Positions 26,014 to 33,769 of a stretch of 64,000 nucleotides of DNA are shown here, in pieces. The notes under the pieces were generated by a model that was not told the DNA's origin, ran no database searches, and was given only the letters and a program-made list of their open reading frames with translations. The stretch spans positions 2,009,001 to 2,073,000 of the forward strand of contig NZ_CP104694.1 in the NCBI RefSeq assembly GCF_025398735.1, given 5' to 3'. This DNA is from Tahibacter amnicola (lineage in GTDB: Bacteria > Pseudomonadota > Gammaproteobacteria > Xanthomonadales > Rhodanobacteraceae). Positions within the stretch are counted from its first letter, which is position 1. The number at the start of each line of letters is the position of its first letter. The position numbers and the translations under genes are program-made.

Positions 26014-28398
26014 ATGACTCGCATCCATCCGAAAACTCTTGGCCGTCGCGCCACAGGTTTCAGCCTGATCGAAGCGATGATCGCACTGCTGGTGCTGTCG
26101 ATCGGCCTGCTCGCGCTGGCCGTTCTGCAAGTGACCGTCATGCGCAACTCCGGTGAAACCAAGGCACGGACCAGCGCACTGTCGCTGGCGCAGGAAAAAC
26201 TCGAGGAACTCAAGTCCTTCTCGTCGCTGGATGGCTACAAGGCGATCCAGGTGGGCGCGTCGGGCTCCACCTTGTCCGACATGACGACGGCGGCCCAGAC
26301 GGGTACCACCTTCACGCGTTCCTGGACGGTACGCCGCTATGTCTACGATCGCAGCACCAGGGCGTTTGCCGATGTCGGCGCATCGCGCGTCACGGCCACC
26401 GACGTACAGCTCCTTGCCTTCAATGCGAACCTGCAGCCCGGCACCGAGTTCAAGCGCGTCGACGTCACCGTGGGCTGGCAGGACGCGGCCAGTGGTGCTT
26501 CCACGTCCATTACCGTTGGCGACATCATCGACGCGATCGACCCGGGCGATACGGCGGCTGTGATCCAGCAGATCACCTCGGCCGGCAAGAACCCGCTGGT
26601 GCGCATCTACGATCCCGCGCTGCAGGAAGGTGTGGTGCCGATTGCCGTGGGCAACAACCAGTCATCTGCCTCATCCGATCCGAAGCCGGTGCAGGAAGGC
26701 AGTGACGGCAACGTCACGACGCGCTACACGGTGGCCTCCTACGTGAAGGACGGCAACGATGCGCGCATCCTGCGGCTGATCGACACGGTGGTGACCAGCT
26801 GCCAGTGCACCTCGGTCCAGCAGAACAACACCTATGGTGAGAACGAAGGTCCGTTTGCTCCTTCGTACTGGGACGGCGACAAGTTCACCACGCCCGAGGA
26901 GCTGCCCAACAAGCCGCGTGGCTGGATCAACGATCGCGTGGGTCAGAACGAGCGGTTGTGCAGCGTGTGTTGCCGCGACCATCACGACGTGAGCACGCAG
27001 ACGGTCAAGTTCGATCCGTTTCGTCCCTCCAGCGATTTCACCGGCGGCGACCATAACCATTATCGGAATACCAACCGCGGTGGAACGCCGGCCTTCCAGT
27101 TGCTCGGCGATGGTGGCAACAAGCTGTACGACGAGGCCTGCCGTTTTGTGCGCGTGGATGGCATCTACCGCGCGACCACCGATCCACGCATGGAAAACGT
27201 CGCCATGCTCAACATGGAGCGCGCGACCAATGGTGATACCAGTCTGAGCAGCAGCACGACCACCGCCTATAGCAGCTTTGCCCAGAAGTACCTGGAATCG
27301 CTGGCGAATTCGGCCAAAGGCGGGGCCGACCAGGCGAACTACCCGGACTTCACTTCCTCATCGGGCAGTCTCGGTCAGCTTGACCCTGTCACGCTGCGCG
27401 TTGGCGGCATCGCGAACCTGCACTCGCGTGCCATTTTTGCCGACTGGGTCAGTCCGGAGACAATCAAGAAGCTCAATTGTGTCGGCACCGACAGCACCAA
27501 TACCGAATGCTCAATGGTGTATCCGTCCTACCAGACGATGAGTGCCCTGCAGATCATGCCGTTCGTGGCGATCAACCTTACCAATATCGGCGAATGGGCG
27601 GAAAACTCGGCGCGACAGATCATCACGATGCGCAACGAGGCCATCCCCAACGACGCGTCGACCAGCTTTGTGCGCGGCGAAGTGACGGCAGTGAAGTCGG
27701 GCAATGCGGTGGGAACGGCAAACAGCTATCGCGGCGCTGACGCACTGACGGATCAGTATCCGATCGATCCGAATGATGCCGGCTATGGCGTGACGACGCG
27801 TCCGGAGCCCTTCTCTGTGGCGCGGAACGTCCAGGTTACCGGCGGCGTGACCCAGAACGCGCGATTCGTGCTGGAAGTCATCGACTCGACGGCCGACTCG
27901 GGCAACTTCCCGTCCGGTGGCATCAACGTCACCAGCTGTACCCGCGGCGCCGGCAAGGTTGGCACCGATCCGACCGATGGCTCGAAGCTGGAAACCAACG
28001 AGCATCTGTGCGCCGTCGACAGCCAGGCGACCACGATGACGCTGATCCTGAGCAACTACAACCGTGTCACCAATATCGTGTGTCCCACCGGGTCGAAGGG
28101 GAACAACTACTCCTACGTAGCCAATTCCTACCCGCCAGTCTGCGAAGGATCGAAGAACCACGACATCGTCGCGGCGACTTCCTACGTCAATCGCGACTAC
28201 AAGCTCTGCAACGTGGCGTCGCCCGTATCCGGTGCAACCTTCACCTCGCCGGTGGAGACCAATCCGTCGACGAGCACGCCGAAGGATCCGACCAAGGAAG
28301 TGACAACCATTGTCCTGACCATGACACCGGACGCGAGCGTATTTGACCTGAAACGCGCGTTGACGACCTTCGTCAAGCAGACTGGCACCTGTCCGTAA
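26014..28398 (+). CDS. pilV: PilV-like minor pilin with very large C-terminal region
   Basis: Protein of 794 residues with a standard PilV N-terminus (leader RRATG, mature FSLIEAMIALLVLSIGLLAL, then ALSLAQEKLEELKSF). PilV is normally under 200 residues; here some 600 extra residues follow, rich in Thr, Asn and Asp with many cysteines (SCQCTSVQQNN, CSVCCRDHH), and likely extracellular. AGGAG lies six bases before the ATG at 26014. It is the last gene before a strong terminator. No PilY1 gene follows, so the added domain may supply the tip or adhesive function; that is inference. Confidence 0.8.
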   Translation: MTRIHPKTLGRRATGFSLIEAMIALLVLSIGLLALAVLQVTVMRNSGETKARTSALSLAQEKLEELKSFSSLDGYKAIQVGASGSTLSDMTTAAQTGTTFTRSWTVRRYVYDRSTRAFADVGASRVTATDVQLLAFNANLQPGTEFKRVDVTVGWQDAASGASTSITVGDIIDAIDPGDTAAVIQQITSAGKNPLVRIYDPALQEGVVPIAVGNNQSSASSDPKPVQEGSDGNVTTRYTVASYVKDGNDARILRLIDTVVTSCQCTSVQQNNTYGENEGPFAPSYWDGDKFTTPEELPNKPRGWINDRVGQNERLCSVCCRDHHDVSTQTVKFDPFRPSSDFTGGDHNHYRNTNRGGTPAFQLLGDGGNKLYDEACRFVRVDGIYRATTDPRMENVAMLNMERATNGDTSLSSSTTTAYSSFAQKYLESLANSAKGGADQANYPDFTSSSGSLGQLDPVTLRVGGIANLHSRAIFADWVSPETIKKLNCVGTDSTNTECSMVYPSYQTMSALQIMPFVAINLTNIGEWAENSARQIITMRNEAIPNDASTSFVRGEVTAVKSGNAVGTANSYRGADALTDQYPIDPNDAGYGVTTRPEPFSVARNVQVTGGVTQNARFVLEVIDSTADSGNFPSGGINVTSCTRGAGKVGTDPTDGSKLETNEHLCAVDSQATTMTLILSNYNRVTNIVCPTGSKGNNYSYVANSYPPVCEGSKNHDIVAATSYVNRDYKLCNVASPVSGATFTSPVETNPSTSTPKDPTKEVTTIVLTMTPDASVFDLKRALTTFVKQTGTCP

Positions 28399-28420
28399 CC
28401 CTCGCAGGTGGAGAACCCAA

Positions 28421-28453
28421 TGGCCGCGGAGTTCGCTCCGCGGCCATTTTCTT
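28421..28453 (+). terminator. Terminator of the minor pilin operon
   Basis: A 10-bp perfect stem TGGCCGCGGA / TCCGCGGCCA with a six-base loop, followed by TTTTCTTT. Confidence 0.9.
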
Positions 28454-28769
28454 TACGGGAACCGCTCCGGCGGAATGCCGGAATTCCTGCGGATCCAACG
28501 GGGAATTTCGTCTAAGTCATTGACTCAAAAGCCCAGCAAATTTAGAGAGCTATTGTAATGACAAGCGGCGCGTAAACGCCGACAAAGGGCTCCATAGTTG
28601 TTAACCACGGGGCACATGGATTGCACAGGGGCGGGGTGTAAAACTTGCAGAGGTGAGCGGGCCCGGCGGGTCCTCGGGCACGCGTATTTCGTCACGATTT
28701 CATGGCGAGTTCCTAGGCATAGTCGCCTCCCGAAGGGTGGGCGAAGGTTTTATGGTGATCGGGGGGATC
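28454..28769. other. Leader region before the FG-GAP gene
   Basis: No gene seen. The stretch 28500-28580 is less GC-rich than its surroundings and probably holds the promoter of the next gene, but no well-spaced -35/-10 pair could be fixed. Confidence 0.5.
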
Positions 28770-30371
28770 ATGCATAAGCGGTTCAGATTGAAGTGGCGGC
28801 CGTTGAGCCGGGCTGTTTGCGGGGCCCTGCTCGGTGCAGCGGTTGTGCAAGGGGAAGCCTCGGCCATCACTGTGTCGCTGGGATCCCTGGTCGGTTCCAA
28901 TGGCTTTCGCATCGCAGGCGCTGCGGCGGGTGATTCCTCCGGTTTCAGCGTGAGCGCCGCGGGCGACGTCAATGGCGACGGCAAGCCGGACCTGATTATC
29001 GGGGCGCCCGATGCCGATCCGAACGGTGCCTCGTCCGGCAGTGCCTATGTGGTATTCGGGAAAAGTTCCTACAGCGCATCGCTGGAGCTTTCTTCGCTCA
29101 ACGGCACGAATGGTTTTCGCATTGATGGTGCCGCCGCCAATGACCGCCTGGGGATGGCGGTCAGTGGTGCAGGTGACGTCAATGGCGACCATATCGCCGA
29201 TATCATCGTCGGTGCCTATCACGCGACAACGAGCAACGGCGCCGAAGCGGGCGCCAGCTATATCATCTTCGGCCGAGCCACCGGCTTTCCCGCCACGTTG
29301 AATGTGTCAACGCTCAATGGCACCAATGGCGTGCGGCTGGAAGGTGACGCGGGTGAATATTCCGGTCGCGCCGTCGCATCAGCGGGTGACATCAACGGCG
29401 ACGGCCTGGGTGACACGATCATCGGGGCCTACCATTCCGGTGACGGGCATTCAGTGGGTTCCAGCTACGTCGTGTTTGGCAAGTCCGGTGCGTTTCCAGC
29501 GACGATCAACCTCAAGTCCATGAACAGTTCGTCCGGCTTCCGCCTGAGCGGGAACGGGCCGGGCGATCTTTCCGGTATCTCGGTCGGTAGCGCGGGTGAC
29601 CTCAACGGCGACGGCCGTTCGGACCTGCTTATCGGCGCCATCGGTACCGACAATCATGGTGAGAGCTCGGGCAGTACCTATGTGGTCTACGGCCGCAACA
29701 ATTTTCCCGGCAACGTGCCTCTGAACAGCTTGAACCCGAACACGGGGTTCCGTGTCGATGGCGAAGCTGAGGGAGATCGATCGGGAATTTCGGTCAACGC
29801 CGCTGGCGACGTCAACGGCGACGGCATCGGCGACCTGATCATCGGCGCCTACCTGGCCGATCCGCATGGCAGCTACTCCGGCCGCACCTATGTGGTGTTC
29901 GGCCGCCAAGGCGGCCTGCCGACCGACCTGCCGTTAAATTCCATCGACGGTGTCAACGGCTTCCGTCTCAACGGCGCGTCCGACGGCGACGTCGCAGGTA
30001 CGTCGGTGAGCCGCGCGGGCGACGTCAACGGCGACGGCATCGCCGATATCCTGATCGGTGCGCCAAAGGCTGATCCCGGTGGCGTGGAAGCCGGCCGCGC
30101 CTACATCATGTTCGGCAAGCGCGGTGCGTTTCCGGCGACGGTGGAAATGTCGTCCCTGCACGGCACGACTGGCATGGTGATCAACGGCGCATCCGGTGGC
30201 GACTACGCCGGCCAGACCGTGGGCGCCGCCGGTGACCTCAACGGTGATGGCCTGGGCGATGTCGTGCTCGGCGCGCCGGGTGCCGATCCGCACGGCAGTT
30301 TCTCGGGCAATACCTACGTCGTGTTCGGGAACGACACCATCTTCGCCAACGGTTTCGAACCGCAGCAGTAA
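28770..30371 (+). CDS. Secreted FG-GAP (integrin alpha N-terminal-like) seven-bladed propeller protein
   Basis: Protein of 533 residues with a signal peptide ending GEASA (about residue 32). Seven successive repeats of about 65 residues each carry the FG-GAP core AGDVNGDG.x.DxIIGA...SYVVFGK, enough for one complete seven-bladed beta-propeller; each DxNGDG loop is a calcium site. The protein ends DTIFANGFEPQQ, one of three tails of this type in the window. An ATG at 28752 is an alternative start. It follows the pilin operon but has its own leader. The ligand is unknown. Confidence 0.85.
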   Translation: MHKRFRLKWRPLSRAVCGALLGAAVVQGEASAITVSLGSLVGSNGFRIAGAAAGDSSGFSVSAAGDVNGDGKPDLIIGAPDADPNGASSGSAYVVFGKSSYSASLELSSLNGTNGFRIDGAAANDRLGMAVSGAGDVNGDHIADIIVGAYHATTSNGAEAGASYIIFGRATGFPATLNVSTLNGTNGVRLEGDAGEYSGRAVASAGDINGDGLGDTIIGAYHSGDGHSVGSSYVVFGKSGAFPATINLKSMNSSSGFRLSGNGPGDLSGISVGSAGDLNGDGRSDLLIGAIGTDNHGESSGSTYVVYGRNNFPGNVPLNSLNPNTGFRVDGEAEGDRSGISVNAAGDVNGDGIGDLIIGAYLADPHGSYSGRTYVVFGRQGGLPTDLPLNSIDGVNGFRLNGASDGDVAGTSVSRAGDVNGDGIADILIGAPKADPGGVEAGRAYIMFGKRGAFPATVEMSSLHGTTGMVINGASGGDYAGQTVGAAGDLNGDGLGDVVLGAPGADPHGSFSGNTYVVFGNDTIFANGFEPQQ

Positions 30372-30434
30372 CCGACGTATCGCATCCGGGCGGCCGCTGT
30401 CGCCAGGCAGCGGCCGTCGTGCGTTGCGGCGTTC

Positions 30435-31481
30435 TCAGCCAATGTCCGGTGGCAGTGACAAGGTGCGCTTGATGTCGTCGGCCATGAAGCCGACGGCCGC
30501 CGGATTGCATACGCCAGGCAGCACGGCGGTGTCGAACAGTTCCTCCACCACACCGTCAAGACGCAGCTCGTGCACGACGTCGCCGCGCTTGAGATCAATC
30601 ACGGCCAACCCGCAGCGGGCCGAGACGTTTTTCTCCGCCAGGCGCTGATCCAGCAGCAATCCATTGAAAGTGCGGTTCTGTCGCTGCCTGGAAAGACCGA
30701 CGACGGCAAAGTCGCCGCAGAAGCTCATGCCGCGCAGATAGCCGGCGCAGAAGGCGACGGGTTCGAACCGCCCGGCGGCAAGGTCCACATAGCCGAATTC
30801 GCCGGTGCCGGAATTGAGCACCCACAGCCTTCCCCGATACATCCGCGGCGAGTGCGGCATGGACAATCCTTCGCACACGATCGCACCGCTCTTCACGTCG
30901 ACGACGATGCCTCCCTGCGTGCGATGCTCGCGCCAACCCTCATTGGCATCGCTGCGCGCCACGCACGTCACGTAGGCGGGAGCGCCATCCGCCATCGCCA
31001 GCCCATTCATGTGGCAGCGGTCCTCGGCGGCGTAGCGGCTGACAAACGGCGGCTTCCACACCGGAATGAAACTGTAGCGGGCGTCCGGCCGCGCCAGGCA
31101 CGAGAACAAGGTGCTGACGAAGATCGGATCACCTGCCGCATCGATTCCGACATCGTGTACATCGATATCGCCCGTCGTGTATGCCAGTTGCGGGACGTAG
31201 TAGCGGTCATGTGCACCGAACACCTCGCCCGGCTTGAGCGCATTCTCAAATCGCCACAGCTGCCACAGCGTCGCGACCCACAAGGTGTCGCCCTGAGCCG
31301 CGAGACCCATCACGCGGGCGATCGTGCGGTTGAACACGGCCAGGCGCCCTGCCGGGTCGATCCCGACGAAAAACAGCTTGCCCGCCTGGTAGGTCGTGAA
31401 TGCCAGGCTCACCTTCTGTTCGGCCAGCCACGATTCGAACAATCGCGAGGAGTGGATCTCAAGGCCTGAGGGGTTGCTCAT
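30435..31481 (-). CDS. TIGR03032 family protein
   Basis: Protein of 348 residues without a signal peptide. It matches the TIGR03032 pattern as I recall it: an opening SRLFESWLAEQKVSLAFTTY, then YQAGKLFFVG, beta-propeller-like strands, CHMNGLAM, and PHSPRMYRGRLWVLNSGTGE. Members are found scattered in proteobacteria and their function is not known. The ATG at 31481 was chosen because family similarity starts there. It is followed upstream (on the same strand) by an AraC regulator. Confidence 0.75.
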   Translation of the reverse strand: MSNPSGLEIHSSRLFESWLAEQKVSLAFTTYQAGKLFFVGIDPAGRLAVFNRTIARVMGLAAQGDTLWVATLWQLWRFENALKPGEVFGAHDRYYVPQLAYTTGDIDVHDVGIDAAGDPIFVSTLFSCLARPDARYSFIPVWKPPFVSRYAAEDRCHMNGLAMADGAPAYVTCVARSDANEGWREHRTQGGIVVDVKSGAIVCEGLSMPHSPRMYRGRLWVLNSGTGEFGYVDLAAGRFEPVAFCAGYLRGMSFCGDFAVVGLSRQRQNRTFNGLLLDQRLAEKNVSARCGLAVIDLKRGDVVHELRLDGVVEELFDTAVLPGVCNPAAVGFMADDIKRTLSLPPDIG

Positions 31482-31552
31482 GGGCGAATCCGTCGGAGGC
31501 GTCGGCAGGCACAGGATACCTGTGTCGGCGCGCTCCTGGTCGTCCGCGGTAC

Positions 31553-32605
31553 TCAGGCGGGGCCAGGAAGCAGGCTCGCGCGCAGCGAGCATGGCGTAAG
31601 TCCAGTCCAGCGCTTGAAGGAACGGCGGAAATTCGCGGCGTCGTGAAAGCCGAGATAGGCGGCGGCGCGGCTGTTGTCCATGCCGACGGTGTGGAACAAG
31701 TGCAGCGATACGTGCGTGCGAACCCGGTCCAGCTCTGCCTGGAAATGCGTGCCGGACTGTGCGAGGTGCCGCTTGAGTGTGGCCGGGCTCACTCCCAGGG
31801 CAGCAGCCGCACTGTCCAGCGTCGGTGCGCGGCGGATGTGCTCGAACAAGTGATCGTAGAGCGCATCGACAACGCCGGGCGCGTGGTCCTGCGCGGCGGC
31901 CTCGCGACCGGCCATGGCGGCGGCCAGCGCATTGCCGCGTGGCCAGGGCACGGCCAGCCATCGTGCATCGATCAGCAGCGCGTCGAGCTGGCAGTTGAAG
32001 CGCAGCGACGGCCCCAGGTGTACTTCGTACTGGGCGCAGCGGCGTGGCGGCGTGCGGTTGAAGCAGAACTGCCAGGGCAGGCGTTGGCCACCCAGCCATC
32101 GCGCCATTGCCACGACGGCGCTCATCTGCAGGTCGACCAGGCGATGGTGCACCGAACCCGTGCCGTGGCTGTCAGTGAAGTACAGGACGGCCAGGGCCCC
32201 CTCCATCCGCAAGCGTGGCCGCAGCAGCGGGCTGAGCACGCTGGCGTGGCGGCAAAGCGCTTCCAGCGCGTGGCCGAGATCCGGTGCCAGGGCCATCGCA
32301 TGGCTGGCCGCGCCGAAATGTGCGGGCAGCAATGACTGGCCGAGCAGGAAGGGTTCGTCAGGCCCCGTGATGGCTGCGAACGTGGCTTCGAACAGGCGGC
32401 ACAGCTGCATGGCGCTGATCCGGCATGCGGCGTCATGCAACACCGCCGGCTCCAGTCCGGCTTCGCGCAGAATCCGTCGCGTGTCCACCTCGCAGCGTCG
32501 CACGTGGTCGATGATCAGTGCAGGCTGGTAGATCGTCGCGATCGCCGGTGTCTCTCGCAGTGTATAGGCGGTCACGGTGGTGTCTATGCGGCGTGTGTTG
32601 CCCAA
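31553..32605 (-). CDS. AraC family transcriptional regulator
   Basis: Regulator of 350 residues with an N-terminal arabinose-binding-type domain (about 20-215, PF12625-like: GLEPAVLHDAACRISAMQLC) and a C-terminal AraC helix-turn-helix pair (about 255-345: AAALGVSPATLKRHLAQSGT and AYLGFHDAANFRRSFKRWTG). The best start is a TTG at 32605, which overlaps the end of the GGDEF gene by 22 bases; no clear ribosome-binding site is seen and a GTG at 32575 is possible. It may regulate the neighbouring TIGR03032 gene. Confidence 0.83.
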   Translation of the reverse strand: MGNTRRIDTTVTAYTLRETPAIATIYQPALIIDHVRRCEVDTRRILREAGLEPAVLHDAACRISAMQLCRLFEATFAAITGPDEPFLLGQSLLPAHFGAASHAMALAPDLGHALEALCRHASVLSPLLRPRLRMEGALAVLYFTDSHGTGSVHHRLVDLQMSAVVAMARWLGGQRLPWQFCFNRTPPRRCAQYEVHLGPSLRFNCQLDALLIDARWLAVPWPRGNALAAAMAGREAAAQDHAPGVVDALYDHLFEHIRRAPTLDSAAAALGVSPATLKRHLAQSGTHFQAELDRVRTHVSLHLFHTVGMDNSRAAAYLGFHDAANFRRSFKRWTGLTPCSLRASLLPGPA

Positions 32606-33480
32606 TGTGCCGGGTGCTCGATTGCACGATTGAGTGCGCCGAGCAATGCCTCGGGTTCACCGTCGATGGATGATGCGCTGTAGCGCACCGTGAAGGAGAT
32701 CGCCTGGTCGTCGGCGCAGGTGTGATGGGTCAGTCCTTCGATGGCGCGCGCCAGACGTGCAGCATGCCGGAGCGCTTGCGCGGCGTCCCGGCCCGGCATC
32801 AGTACGGCGAAGCGATCGCCCGCATAGCGGCACAGCAGGTCTGCATTCCGCAGGTTCAGCAGCATCACCTGCGCCACGGCCTGCAGGACGCGATCGCCTT
32901 CAGACGGTCCGAAGGTGTGATTGATCCGATGGAAGTCATCAATGTCAAACAGCACCAGTGCGCCGCTTGTCGCCTGCTGGCCCGACAGTTCGAGGCGAAT
33001 CTGCTGCACGAGATATTCCGCATCAGCCAGCTGCGTCACACGGTCGAATGCACGATGTTCGCGGAACAGTCGCTCACGCTTGCGCAGTTGTCGCGACAAG
33101 GCGGATTGTTCCTCGCGCCAGAAATACAGCCCGGCCGTCAGCAGGATCACGCCCACCGGCATCAGCGTGCCTTCTAGCAGGTTGTCCCAGCGCTGCAGCT
33201 TGTCGACCTGGAAGAACTCATCGAGGCAATCCGTCCATGCCGCCAGCAGCACGGCAGCCAGGCCACCGGCCAGCAGCCGGGTGACGCGCCCGCGCGGTCT
33301 GCCGTCAAGCAGGAACACCAGCCACAGCGCACACATCAGCGTCGTGCCGCCCTCGCCAACGATATCGATCCACGTCCAGGCCTGCGGCGGCTTCGCACTG
33401 CCGGAAAACACGAATAGACCGAAAATGCCAGCCAGCGCCGCGGCGCAGCCCAGCAGGGTCGAACGATGCAAAGCCAGCAT
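32584..33480 (-). CDS. Membrane GGDEF-domain protein with degenerate active site
   Basis: Protein of 298 residues with four or so membrane helices in the first 130 residues (STLLGCAAALAGIFGLFVFSG; LMCALWLVFLL; LLAGGLAAVLLAAW; GVILLTAGLYFW), a charged coiled linker, then a GGDEF domain (about 145-298). The signature reads AGDRF, not GGDEF/GGEEF, while the inhibitory-site motif RxxD is intact (RNAD, five residues before). This suggests weak or no diguanylate cyclase activity and a possible c-di-GMP sensor role. The ATG at 33480 was taken; the frame remains open to 33591. Confidence 0.8.
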   Translation of the reverse strand: MLALHRSTLLGCAAALAGIFGLFVFSGSAKPPQAWTWIDIVGEGGTTLMCALWLVFLLDGRPRGRVTRLLAGGLAAVLLAAWTDCLDEFFQVDKLQRWDNLLEGTLMPVGVILLTAGLYFWREEQSALSRQLRKRERLFREHRAFDRVTQLADAEYLVQQIRLELSGQQATSGALVLFDIDDFHRINHTFGPSEGDRVLQAVAQVMLLNLRNADLLCRYAGDRFAVLMPGRDAAQALRHAARLARAIEGLTHHTCADDQAISFTVRYSASSIDGEPEALLGALNRAIEHPAHWATHAA

Positions 33481-33703
33481 GGTGCACCAGGATGCCCGGG
33501 AGAATTCGGCCAAACCGTATGTCGTGGCGATGACACTATGGCGACATCCACCGGCGACGGGTCCGATCAGCTCAGCGCGGAGGCGCCGCATCGTACCCTG
33601 CCGGCATCGCTGCGACGGGAGCGCGGCATCGCGTGGTCCGATCGGCTCACTGGCGTTCGAAAAATCGGAAAAACACCCTGATTTCCCATCAATTCGCGGT
33701 GTG

Positions 33704-33721
33704 ACGTCACGGGACTGTCAT
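33704..33721 (+). promoter_or_regulatory. Pho-box-like site before the TonB-dependent receptor
   Basis: acGTCACgggaCTGTCAT consists of two 7-base direct repeats 11 bases apart; the second is identical to the PhoB half-site CTGTCAT and the first differs at its first two bases from CTGTCAC. It lies 49 bases before the receptor start codon. The receptor and phytase genes that follow fit phosphate-starvation control. Confidence 0.55.
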
Positions 33722-33769
33722 GCGGTGACCTGAAAGTCCGCGACCTCACGTCGCTCAGGGTTGCCCCAC

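Noticed and set aside
32433-32683. Short frames overlapping the AraC/GGDEF junction
   Set aside because: No start signals or family features; explained by the two overlapping genes.
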